Program-made: the position numbers and the translations under genes
The notes under the pieces: model-generated
Seen by the model: only the letters and a program-made list of their open reading frames with translations
Told to the model about the DNA's origin: nothing
Database searches by the model: none
From: Chionis minor
Taxonomy: Eukaryota; Chordata; Aves; Charadriiformes; Chionididae
Direction: 5' to 3'
Assembly (NCBI GenBank): GCA_013398295.1
Contig: VZSF01008499.1
Span: 1,020,899 to 1,084,898 of the forward strand
Length of the DNA stretch: 64,000 nucleotides
Shown here: positions 23,213-35,700 of the stretch, one piece after another
Numbering within the stretch: position 1 is the stretch's first letter
How the letters are laid out: every line of letters starts with the position of its first letter

Positions 23213-23725
23213 GCCATGCCGCGCCGGGCACCGGGGCCCGCTCCCTACCGGGTCGCCCGCCACCGCCCCTCCCCTGGCCGCCATGTCATCGCGGGGTGGG
23301 GCCCGGGGAGGCGCACTCCCAGCCCGCGGAGCGGGCGGGACGGGACGTTTCCGTGGGGGACAGGGGGCTGAAGCCGCCTTTCTGCCCAGCCTCCGCCCGG
23401 AGGTGGCGCCCCGCTTCTGCCGCACGGTGGGGCTGGGCCGGCACGCCTTGGGGCCGGCCCGCCGGGCGGGGCGGGGTGTGAGATGGTGGCCGCCCGGCAG
23501 CAGCGCGCCCGCGCCGCCTCTCAGGGGCCGGGTGTGCTACCGCCTCCACCGGCGGCCGGCCTGGGGGCTGCAGCGGCGTCTGCGTGTCCTGGAGGAGTTT
23601 TCGGGGTGTTTCGGGGTGCCCGGCAGCGCCCGGTGAAAGCCCGCGTTCCCGGGCGGCAGATGCGCGGCGAGGCGCCCAGGGCTGCGGACGAGGGGAGAAG
23701 AGGTGCCCGAGCATTCAGTTAACTT
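22510..23725. promoter_or_regulatory. CTSO: CpG island with CTSO promoter
   Basis: Abrupt change from AT-rich flanks to very GC-rich, CpG-dense DNA covering CTSO exon 1, the start of intron 1 and the promoter. A GC-box run GGGCGGGGCGGGG lies near 23465-23476 and a GCCGCCATGT motif resembling a YY1 site near 23276-23286. No TATA box is near the start codon. This suggests dispersed, broadly active initiation on the - strand upstream of 23212. A divergent + strand transcript is possible but has no direct support. Confidence 0.88.
23006..23212 (-). CDS. CTSO: CTSO coding exon 1 (signal and propeptide start)
   Basis: Encodes residues 1-69, lying wholly in the CpG island. A hydrophobic Leu/Cys segment begins at Met12, then comes a Gly/Arg-rich stretch and an alanine run before LR. 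The donor GTAGGT at 23005-23000 joins in phase 0 to the Glu of exon 2, matching the AFRES/ALRES junction region of the human protein. Low-complexity GC codons make this exon about 20 residues longer than in human. Confidence 0.85.
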
Positions 23726-26700
23726 ACGAGGTTTCAAAGTTAATGCCAGGCGTTCACTGAGAGGAAGGTTTGTCGGTACCCGCAGACTGGGCTGCCAGTA
23801 GGAAGAGAAGGTGTAGTTGCTTCTTTGGGGCAGCAGAAATGCTGTTCATAGGTGTTGGCAAATGGAGGCGTTGGTGGGGAGAGAAGAGCTGCCCCGTGCC
23901 TCACAGCCGGCGTCTGCAGCTGCTGGTGTCCCGTGCCATTGGGTTATGCTAGAAGAAGGTAATTTGAGAGAAACCTGCATGTGCTTACGGTGCCTTGTTG
24001 GTTTTCTTAAAGATTAGTCTTAGGCTGCTACTCCAGCAAGCAGGCTGGTGTCTGGCATTTAAAACTGCGTTAGGCCAATGTAAGTCAACAAAGTCCTTTT
24101 TGTTAATTTCCATCACCAGGTGTTTGTAACAAGCACCGTTCTTACATGGTGTTGGTAAGTAGAGTGTTTGTATATTTACACCCACTTCGTTTCAGTTGCT
24201 CCCCACCCCCCCCACCCGCCATCTTGTTGCCACAAGGTGAAGCGCAGGAGCCCTGTCCTGTGGAGCAGCGGAGCGTTTTGCGAAACACGAGGCTTTCCTC
24301 GTGCTGAAATGTTCAAGTCGCAGGGTGTGAAGCTTTGCTGCCATGGCTGTGTGACAGCAAACTTGTGTCGGAGCGCGTGCTTTGTAAAGGGCGTGTTGCA
24401 GAATTGTGCCAGTGCGTGTTTTCTTGGCATGCACCATTTTATCCAATAATACAAGTTTGAAAGACAAATTATACTGTATGAAATGCAACAGACTCACGCA
24501 TTCTTAATTTCTAGATGAGTAGGTATGTACAGACTTGGCAAGTAACAGGCAAAGGATTAAACTAAAGCCTGCAGAGAGTGGGTCAGGGCAGCCAGCCGGG
24601 GGGCTGTGGCTGGTGGGCTGCGCCTCTCTCTGCCCTCTCAGCCCCGGTTCGAATGCCTGACTTCTGAGAACCAGCTTTTCCGTAGCATTCCTCTCGGGGA
24701 TGGTAATTCCTCTCTGAGGGTAGCTTCAGCAATTTGAGTGCTTGACCAATGTCTGGTATCTCCCCACTGGTGACTGGAGAAGGAGTTAAGTAACTTCAAT
24801 TAGCAGCATGACAGAGTCTCTGCACTATGTAAGCATTTAACCCACTCCTCCCTTCACGTGAAAAGGCCGTTTGCTATTTTCTGTGACTAGAATGACAAAA
24901 GTATTTTGATGTTGGCAGTACTTATGCTGCATTTGCTAGTTTGTTATTTTTTTTTAACAAGCACCTAAACAGCAATGGCAAAAATCTTTTATAGAGTGAG
25001 ACTACAATACCAGAGTTTTTATCTGTTAGGGGAAGAGAGAACAAAAACTATACAGTTTGCTCCTGTCCACCTCACTAATAAAGGAGCACTTGTGTTTATT
25101 TGCAGAATGCTTATCATGCAGATATCTTTTCTTAATGATGGGGGGGGGAAGCATTATTCTGCTTTATAGCCTGGAGTTCTACATATTTCTGTAGTGAAGA
25201 GAGAAGTTAACATACTGTCATTACTGAGAAGTTGAGGCAATTTAAAGGCACTCGCATGGTGACAGTTTTAATGATAAAACAGTCGTGGCAGTTCAGGAAC
25301 AGCCTGGCAGTATAAATAGAAAAGTTTATGATCTGATTCCACCAAATAGCTCCTGTCCATGATTGAACAAACCTGTGGGGATCATGATCCAGCTCTGCCT
25401 TTACCTTCCCCCACCTGTGGAATGGCTGTTGGATCAGCTGAACTGTCACCAGTTTTGGTACAGGAGGACTATTTATGGCTTACAGCCAGAGTATGAAAGA
25501 GCTTGTTAGCAGAGCACATTTTATTGGTTATTCTGATATATTTTATCATTGTAAATGCAGATTGGCATAAGAGATGTTATTACAAATTATTACAAACTGG
25601 TATTGACATAATAAGATCAGCATAGGGACTGGATAGGAGGAAGACAGTAATATGCGAAATGAATAGTGAAAACCAGGACAGTTTGAACCTTAGCAGCCAA
25701 ATTCCGAGTGCAAAAATCCATAAACCTGAGACTTTGGGTACTTGCTAACAGCATCTGTGTCAGGGCAGGGGGAGTGCAGGGCAGCGGCTGGTGGGAATGT
25801 CCAAGGAAAACTTGACATGGGAACTGTAGCTTTGGATATACTGAACCTGCGAGTAACTAATGAGAAGCCTTAATGCAACAGTTGCATGATTTTTATTCTG
25901 CACGATATAGTGTAACGGAACATGAAAGAAGTTACTTTACCAGTCAGCATAAGCAACAGAAAGATGCTGAAATTAGCTTTAATGAAAAATAAGTTTTGAA
26001 ATAAAGCGTTTCAGATGTTCCACCAGGCTAACATTATCAACTTTCAATAAATTAGCCTGCTGGCTTTGAAATCTATTGCTTGGAAATTATGATTATCTCA
26101 AACTGAATGTATTTTCTTATTTTTAATATATAATCATTGAATTCTAAGCCAGTCAGCTTTACTAGACGAGATAAGATTTCAGTTATTTTTCAGTTACTAT
26201 TTCCGTGTACTGTGTCATCTTTGTAACAGGAGAAGCTGTTGTCTTGCTTGGAGAAGTTGTTTTTTGTATAGAGACTTCAAAAGTTACTGTTCCTGTGAAA
26301 CACATGAGGGCAGCAAAGGACTTTTGGAAACATGCATGCAAACCATGCAGTTCAAATTTTTATTTTCATTAAAATAAGTAAATAAACAACCCCCCCAAAC
26401 AAACAAAGGAAAAAAAAATCCCATCCTATTTTATGAAAACAGATATAACCCGAGTTGATTTGCATTAAAAATTCTGTACAGCTTATCAAGAGGAAAAAGT
26501 GTGTTTCTCTTGGATTTGCCTTCTCTGTGTGTGAAGTAGATGTGTCAATTTATCTTGTTCAAGAGGAGGGTATTAGAAAAGTCAGTGTCTGCTCTGATGA
26601 CTGGTTCAGCCGGAATAGAAGTGTAACAAACAGCAAAAGGTGGGTGATTGACAGCCAAAGTGTTTCAGAATGCGTTATTTTTCCACTAAACTACCATGCT

Positions 26701-29700
26701 ATTAAAGCATTTTGTACTTGTGCCTAGATGAACAAAACTCCACCGAAGTACATAGAGAGCTCTGTCTATAGGCACCAGTCCCTCCTCTGTTTTGAATTAC
26801 TCCAGTGTAAATCTAGCTTTGCTTCATTAAGACAAAAGAAAATACGCTTGTAAAAAATAATATCAGAATCAGGTCTATGAAAAGGAATAAGGTATAAAGT
26901 TTGTGGTGGTTTTTTGTTGTTTGTTTTTTTTAAAAGGTTTTATTGATACCAATTCTTATTGCTTCATTGACACAGGTGAGATATATTAATTACATAGGTC
27001 ACCCTAGTGATTAAAATCTTTTTATGCAAGTGTATGCTTTGTTTATGTTGCAATATTTTTTTTTCACAAAGCCTGATTTAGAATTCTATAATTGTAAATG
27101 CTTATTTTAAAACATATTTTAATAGCATTTTGTATATCTCTATACTGTTCTGGCTATTCATGAGAAATATTTCATGAACCCAAACAACGCATACTGAAGG
27201 AAGAAGCAATAATGAATATGTATTTTGGAACCTCCAAATTCATTGTAAAATGTTTTCTTTAAATGAAGATATGCCCTTTTTTTTCTCATAAGGTGCAAAA
27301 CACCCATTTCTAAAATTAATCGTAACTTATTGTAATTAGGGGGTGGATTTTCATAATATTAGAGAGTCAGATTGAGAGAGCATGTTAATATTTAGTAGAC
27401 TGGCTTTTTTTTTTTTCCCTCCCAGTGATTTTTGCATAGCTGTTTGAAATAGTTAATTGAGTCCTGCTCAATAGTTAATTGAGCCTAGTTTCAGTGGCCT
27501 TTGGCCTTTATGTTTATAATTATCGTAGCAAACAAGGGCAAAACACAATAAATTACTTCTGAGTTGAAGACAGGTTTTCCAAGGATGGTGGCTGCTGCTA
27601 AGGGCAGTAACGAAATGTGTTAATAGACCTGTGGGGAGGAGGGATGCCTTAATAGGTATCTACATAGCAGCAGTTTGGACTTTTGCCTTTTGCATGCATG
27701 CAAAATGTTTAACAAATGGAAAATAAATCCCTTTGTGCAGTCCTCAGCCTCAGAGAAATAATCTAAATCTGGCAGCAGATGGAGCTGAGTGCCTTTTCTT
27801 AGAAAGACTTGTTGGGAAAAATTACTTCAGGATAAGTTGAAGGATTTGGTTGTTTTAAGACCTTGCAGTGGTGGTGGTTGCTAATATAGTTACTCAATGT
27901 AAGCAAGGCAAGGGAAAATTGCAATCTTGGGTTGAAATCTGGTCCCGTTTAAGCCAATCTGAGGGCAAATGAGCAGCATTGCTCCAGATAATGTTTAGAA
28001 GTTTTCTTTTTTGAGCTGCAATGCAAGGTAGACTTTGAAGTTCGAGAGAAGCAGAGAAAATTATGCAAGGTAATAGCTGGGTTTGCAGGAACAACCAAGC
28101 TGTGCAAGGAGTTGTTTTAGCTATGTTGTGATAAATATCTGTGTTGACAGTGTAGTCTCTCCTGGTAGAGCTATCTTCCTTTGCAAATAATGAAATAACT
28201 GTAGGACCTCCTTCTCAAACCTGACCCTTCTGTATCTCAGCTGAATGTCCTAAATACCAGGAAGTCTCTAGCTCTTTTTAAAAGAATTTTTCTTCAGATT
28301 TGTCAGTCGGGAGTGAATTAGGAATGAAGAAGGCTGGCAGTAGAGCTAATAAATCGTGAACCAAAATTTGAAAATGCAGAAAGATGTGGTTAGCTGTTTT
28401 GCTGTCACAAGAGGAGAAACACCAGTTGAATGAGACAGAAATCCAGATAGTTTTAGGGAGCTGAGAATTGGCTTTTAAGGTGGTGACTGTGCCATTTCTT
28501 ATTTTCTCTGTCCTCATTGCCAGTCCCACTTGCCTGTGTGTATAATAGCTTGACATGAAGTATCCTCAGCTGAGAAAACTTCTTAGATCCATGTCACTTG
28601 AATCTTATTTTTCTGTTGGCTTTTTTTTCATTTTAATATTTAATTATCTCCAGAAAGTTGGGTAGTAGTCAGCTTTTCAGGAAGAAATGCAGGCAATATT
28701 GGGTGCAATACCTCAAAAATACTGTTGAATCATCCCAACCTTAGATTCTGTCCGTTCCATATACTATACCTTCCACTTCTGTTTTACTGTGGAACTTAAC
28801 AGGGCTGATTTTTCCGATCACATTTATGTGAAACAGTTGTTACTGTTATGATTATAATACTATTGAAATTATACCTTGTCCCTATAGTGCTTTATATCCA
28901 TAGATTTCCAGTGCTCTTTGCGTGAAGGTCAGCAATGTAAAGCCAATGTCAAATTTGCACCTCAAGCGTGAGGTCTGTGTCCATGACTAACCTGTGCACA
29001 CAACCAGGGAGTCTGTTTTGCGTCGGTGGCCGACTTCGATCTTGCTCAGATTTTGTTGTTTATGTGCCACATGCTGTTAAGGTCTGGCATAAAGTGAAAT
29101 CCTTGCAAGGAGTCATACTATTTTTATTGTGTAAAGTTTTGGTGGAAGGTTAATGTGTTTTTTTAATTGATTCAGGCTTTGTTCTAACAGCAGGCTTTTA
29201 TGCAAGAGGAGTGACTGTCCTGTCTTCCCTACTGCTGCTTGGGCGAAATTCACCGCCAGGCTGTCACCGTTTCCATACGGGCTGCTGAAGGTGCTGAGCT
29301 TTTCTGAATCTTGCAGCTCTTGTGAGCTAGGAGGGTAGGACCCAGCTGCCTGTTGTGAATGGGAGGATTAGCATGCATATCAATAGATTTAGGGAAAAAG
29401 TGAGGAATAGGACTGGGCCCTTGGTTCCCTTTTTGTTACCACAGGAAGCACTTAACCTGGCATGGCTGTCATCTTCTTCAGTCGGAATCTACAGCCAGTA
29501 TATCGGTGCTGTGTATTTTAATTCTCTGATCCCGAGCAGTGGTGTAAACACATCTGGGGAATTTCCATCTCTGTCTCATTCCAGTTTGCCTATGTATGCA
29601 GTGTCTAATGAGAAGAGCAATGCTTGAGCTTTTGCACCTTTGATCCATTTTACTTCTGTTCATTTTAACCTTTACCATGTATTCTAATATCTGTTTGTAT

Positions 29701-32700
29701 GCTGTCATTTTTTTCTTGATTATGAAACCGTCTACAGGCTTCGGTTAGAATGCGTATGTGCATTTGTATATATTAACATGTTCAGATGAGACAGTAAATA
29801 TTAATCAATATGGAATTTACAAATATTTTAAGTTAGAATACACTTGAAGCATGGAGCTGCTAGTTCAGAAGATACCTGCTGGATATTTATAAACGATATA
29901 TTGGAAAAAGTTCACTTGCTGAAGGGCGAGGAGATTAACTGGATGACAGACAAGGACCCTTGGCTTATTTTTCCTTGATCCAATGATTGTTTTTCCACTG
30001 GAATCCCTTCCTTATTCTGGCCTATTTACTGTTCAGTTATAAGAACTGATTTGTTATTTAGAAAGAAAAAAGTGCAGTAGGAATGCATCATATATAGTTA
30101 TTTTGCTGATTAAGAATAAGGAGCCAAGGAAAAGGCAAAAATGCTTTTATTATGGAGAAAGGTAAAGGGTCTTCTTTCCGGGAAGGCTTCCTTTCTCTGA
30201 AATTAGTGTAATCATTTTATGAATCAGAATTTGAGCATATTTGGAAGTTAGGGGGTCATAGAAAAATAAATTATGCACATGTGAATTGTCAGTCAAGTAA
30301 ATCAGTGCTGGGCACGTATAGTTGTTTATCATGATTTTTGGACTTCAAAGGTTGTTTTAACATAATTGCAAGTAAACATTCATTGTTCTATTCAGCTAGT
30401 GTTTTATTTAAGACTGTAAACAAAAGTATAGTTCCACTATTATTCTGTGGTCCTAGTGATGATTTTAGATGGTGTAAACAAGGGGTTCTGTTAAAGTGAG
30501 TGTGAAATTATACTGGTGCAAAAGTAATGCCCTGATGAGCACTGCTGTGTGTTGTATATTTGTCTTAGTTATGGACCTTGAACTTGTGTCTAAAGCCTGT
30601 AAGGGGGAAGGGAGAAATCCTATTCCAGCTTCTAGTTTTCTTCTTACAAACCAGTACTGTCAGCCTTCTGTATGAGACCATAAATGGCAGTGCAAGTAGA
30701 GTTTCCCAGACGATTAAATTACATTGTTTTGAAAAATTAGATGATGTCAGGAACTGTTGCACAAAGAAACAAAGTTCCATTAATTACTCAAATATTTATT
30801 GTATTGGGGGTAATTTAAAACATAATGACAGCTTATTTCACCCTTTCTCTGTTAACAGAACTTAATCCTAGTTTTCAAAAGGATACTGTCAAGTCTTTGG
30901 GTCTTAAGGTCTGGCTTGTTTTGGTTCATGAGGATACCGCACTGCTCTTCTAATTTTCCCAGGAAGTAGAAACGTCATATTTTTATAAAGCCGTTTCTTA
31001 ATGATGCACTTAGCATTCCCTGTTCTATACCTCATAGCTTCTCATATGTAGCTGAGCACAAAGAACTGGAGAGGCAGTTTCTTCTGAAAATCCCAATCAT
31101 GGCAGGTGTTACATGTTACCTTCTAAAGAGGAAAACTTCTGTTTGTTTCAGCTTTTCCTTGGGAAGTTGAGAGTTTATGCAATTTGAAGCCCTTCATCCT
31201 AGAGATCCTTGAAAAGGTCATTCTTTAAAAAGGGCTTGAAGTACGTGGTGCTTTTACAGAAAGCATTTGACATTTTAATTTTTCTCTCATGTTTTTTAAT
31301 GCGTTTTAATTACCAGGCTAGCCACGTAAACAGCATCCATAGTGTGTTTGTTGCCATAGCTGAGTATCCAAAGAGTACACAAACACAGTGTAGTAGAATT
31401 TGAAAGTAATCCTTACTTAATATTAGAGCTAAAGGATTTAACATTGAATTTAACATCTACATTTAAGACTCAGTTAAAATGAATGACATTACTGTAATAT
31501 TTTTTTAAACAACTTTTGTTGAATAAGTTGAAGTAATTCTTAAGGGAACATATTGTCTGAAGAAATAACTATATATTTAGAAGATGTTTGAGCTAAGACT
31601 GTGTGAAAGCTACATCGTAGCTTTTTATAGTTTGAGCCCGTCAGCTTCAGCTAGATGTCCGTGCTACATTACCAGTGTGTCACTGGGTTGCAATGCTGCT
31701 GTTGAAATGTAGCATCTTAGCTATGGTTTTTGTCCTTGTGCGGTCATTTCTGGAGAATACAGGTGTGGTATTCATGGTCAGACGTGAATGTGTGGCTGTG
31801 ATCAGTACATGCTCTGGATTCTTTGACCAAGAGAAGCAACTAGTTCTGCTAGTTGTTCATGGCATGCTGCCATTTGCTGTGGAGTAGAGAACTGCTTTTT
31901 ATTGACAGGTTACTCTGTACAGATACATTGCAGATACATTTTTTATTTTGAGGCTGAGATGCTGATCTTTCCTTTTAACTTCAACAGCATTCCTCTTTGT
32001 GGTGCTTAAAGAAGTTGTAGTGACCTTGTTACCAGGCTAGAGCCAGCACCAAACATGCTGCATCATTTGGTTGACCATGAACATGCAACAACAATTTTAA
32101 TATTTTCTGTGCTCAGGACAGTTTGTCTCATTAGTTAGTCATGCTTAAGTATTTTGAGGTGACTGAAAGCATAGTGAAATTGACTGATGTGTAGTTTGAG
32201 CTGAGGAGAATTGCATATGTGTTTGGAGTGTGTTTCTTAAACCGATGTACTTAATTTTGATGGTAAGATGGGATTTTTTCAGTTACACCATCATTTATTC
32301 CCAGCCAAAATTAATGCAAGGAGAGTATAAAGTGCTACTGAATTGGATTTTTCCTCCGTAGACTGCAGAAGGAAATGAGCGCTAATGAGCGCTTAGGAGT
32401 TTGTTATTATGTACCTTTGTGGTCCAGTATGGGGAAGAATACGCATTACCTGAAACACGGCCCATATTTAAAACACAAACTGGCTGGCCCTAGCAATTAA
32501 ACAGCTGTTATTTGCCTTAACAATTTATTGTAATTTGGTGAAATGTGTGCAATTAAAATGTGAAACTAACTACTGTGGCAGGAGGTGCTTACCTAAGCTC
32601 AGCTTCAAGAGTTTTTGGGAGCTCATCTTCCGCAGCAGGCCTGCCGGATTGCACTCTGCCCTCGCTAATTATACAGGCAGTCGCCTTACATAGCGCTGGG

Positions 32701-35700
32701 CAGGTTTCAGTGCTGAGCGTGAATTACCAGAGGAGTTTCTCTTTCTATAGAAAGAGAGGTGTATTAGGTTGGAGCCTGCAGCCACAGTGCCCTAGCTATA
32801 ACCAGTGAACTCCTCTTTACCGTGAGGTAGGTGGGCTGTGAAGCAGAAGTAGAATGCTTATCAGCAAAGCGAAGGCTGGGAGTGCACTTTCCTTTAAGGC
32901 TGGTCTCATAGCTGTGGGAGAACTTTATTCAGATATCCTTGGGTTTGAGTCTATACAGACTTGGCTTAATTTTGCTCCTTTGTTTGAACTTCATTAAAGG
33001 ACATTTAGTAATTCTCATTCTTCTGTTCTGAGTGTGATGCTGCATCGTCAAAGGTATCCTCTGAGTCCTGCAGCCAGTGGGGAGCAGCAGAGGTAGCCAG
33101 CCGGACAGGGGCAGGGAAGCATGGCCAGGGAAATGGCCACAAAACCATTATTTCCAGGTAGGCCTGGCCTGGCTGTTTCTCCAATGCATTGCAGGAAAGG
33201 AAGTGAACCCATTAGGGTGGGTTCAATTTATCCCTTTACAGGCATTAAAAAATACTTTCTTGATGGAGCCAAATGCATTGAAGGAGAGAGATTTCTGCCT
33301 GCCCAAACAGGGTATAGCCCCTTCAAGAGCCCCGATTACGTCCTGCAGCAGCCAGTGCTGACCTGTGTCCCTGGTGAGCAGCTGGTGCAGCTATCCTGTC
33401 CTCAAGAGATATCAGGTCATATGCAGTCAAAAATGGAGATGTTAATTGTTTCATTTGAATGTTGGGACAAGTGGCTGATTCTTTCTCTTGACCTTTTGAA
33501 GGACTGCAAAGTTAAGGCTTAAGATTTGTGCCATCTCACTTGAAAGCAAAATACGCAGTGCGCTATGTTTTCCTTGCTAATTAGAAGAATATCCCATCCA
33601 TCTGCAGTGTTTTGATCACCTTTTTTTCTAATCATCTTGGAAAGGGATTTTTTTTTTTAATCCAACCTCTGTTGCAAATCAAAATATGAAGACCAGCATC
33701 TGGTCCGTTTGCTATAAATCCAAGCATAGCTCTTTCCTAAAGTGTGGGTATAGCACCTAACTAGAACTACTGCACCATGAAAACTTGGTAAGTCATTGAT
33801 AAGGTGCACAGCCTTCTGGCTTGCCTGGTTAGCCTTCCTTAAATTGATTAAAACCTCTCAAGTAGGTTTTAGCCTCTGACTGGTATTTTTTCTGGATTCA
33901 TCCTGCAGTTATTGAATTACCACCTCTGGGGACTCGGAAGAGAGCATAACAAGGTGATAAAAATCTAAAAATGTCTCCATTGCTTGCCAAGTGAAATATC
34001 CCTACATATGCATTTGGTTCACTGAAGCATCAAACTACAGATTGTTGAAGTAGTTTTAGTAATTGTAAAGAACAAAGATAAAGTAGTTTGAATACAAGCT
34101 TAATACTTGAATGCTTATTAGTCATCAGAGATGACTCAAATTTTGACTTCACAATTTAGTCCTTGCCAGTTCAATGTGATTCTTTTACCCATTCTGAAGA
34201 CTGAACATGTTGGGGCAGCAGCTCTATCGATAACCAAAACATGGTACTAAATTGGATGCTCAGTGGCCTTCACCAGTCTTATGTTGTATTAGTAGGAACA
34301 AAATCTTGAAAATAAGCAGTCCCACCAAACTGGGAAAGAAATAATTGAAAAGAATGATTAATTGGTGATTTCTTTTCACTTTCATTTAAAATAAATTACT
34401 ATGGAGGCAATTAAGAAATTCTTCCCATGTAATAAGTTAAGTTGATGAATTGTGGTGGAGCAGAAATGGCTTAGATTTATTTTGGGTAAGTACAGTCTAT
34501 CGAATTAAAGTTAGTAATATATTTTCTAACAGCCCTTCAATAAACAAAGAAGCCTCACTGGGAATGGTTTTATAAAAGCTGGTTGTAAGTGATTTATCTT
34601 CACCTCACTCTTTGAGGGTTTTGTCCAAGAATTAAGTGCAAATTTTACCTGATATTATTTCAGGAAGAAGAACAATCAATACATATTAGTCAGTGAGTTA
34701 TAGACAAAAGACATTCCTTTGCTGAACAGTTTTAATCTGATTAAAAGCTATTTAATGAACTATTTATAATATTTCAGTTACCACTTTTGAAAGTACTATA
34801 AGCCATTTTACTTTCCTGCATTGCAGGTACTTAGCAGTAGTCGTGTGGTGTGTTAAAATCCCACGGAGGGATATAAAGCATTACAATAGCTTTGTTGTTT
34901 TAAAGAGTTAATTTACAGGATAAATTAAAAAAAAAATTGGTTCATGGAGGTTCATTTGAGTAGAACATTAGAGCGGAGACTGAATAGCAAAATTTGACCT
35001 TAAAGAGTCTCTGTACATAGCTGTTTGGGTGGTACTTTTGGAAATCATGATTTAAAGCCTGTGGAGACCCTCCTATGTCCTGTCACCAGTTTCTTGTCCT
35101 GAGGACTTCTGCATCTTTCCTAAACACAAAGACTAACTAATGATTTACTATGGAATTAATTTACTATAGATTAATGGAACTATAAACCAAGAAGGATCAA
35201 GAGTAAGGTTCTTGCAAGAGGACTTAAAACAGTGTGTAATTTCATCAACTGCCAGCTAATTCTCATTAACCGGTAGCTAACGGAGGACCGAGGTGTCCCA
35301 GCTAATAGCATAGTATCTTGGATATTATGGAGACATTCAGGTGTATTCCTGCTGTGAGCAAGGAGAGAAATCCTCCAGAAAAGCTGGCAGCACAGGAGAG
35401 GTGAGTGCAGACGTGCTGTCATTCCCCAGGGATCCTCTTGCTTCTGACTGATCCTTGCCAGCTCATACTGGCCCCATGATATTCCTTTCCCAGTCTAAAA
35501 AGTAATCTAATAATAGAGGACTTAATAATAGTAAAGTAATTAATAAAATAGTGTATAGTCATAGAAGAAATGCATGTTTTGAGTGAGAAGAGCTTGAAGA
35601 TACAGGAGTGGCATATATATGTGTGTAATTAACACAGTAGAGTCCTAAACGCAAATTATAGTTTTTGACTATAGACTATATACCTACTTTATATACATAA

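Noticed and set aside
22521..23636. 371-codon open frame on the + strand opposite CTSO exon 1
   Set aside because: It lies wholly in the CpG island where stop codons are rare in all frames. Its composition is Pro/Ala/Arg/Gly-rich with no domain, and the opposite strand carries the real CTSO exon.
24646..24657. GGTTCGAATGCC resembling a tRNA B box
   Set aside because: The flanks do not form a T-stem, acceptor or anticodon arm, so this is not a tRNA gene.
33121..33522. 133-codon open frame on the + strand starting in a fair Kozak context
   Set aside because: Its length is within chance expectation for 64 kb searched in six frames. No family resemblance, splice context or repeated-domain signal was seen.
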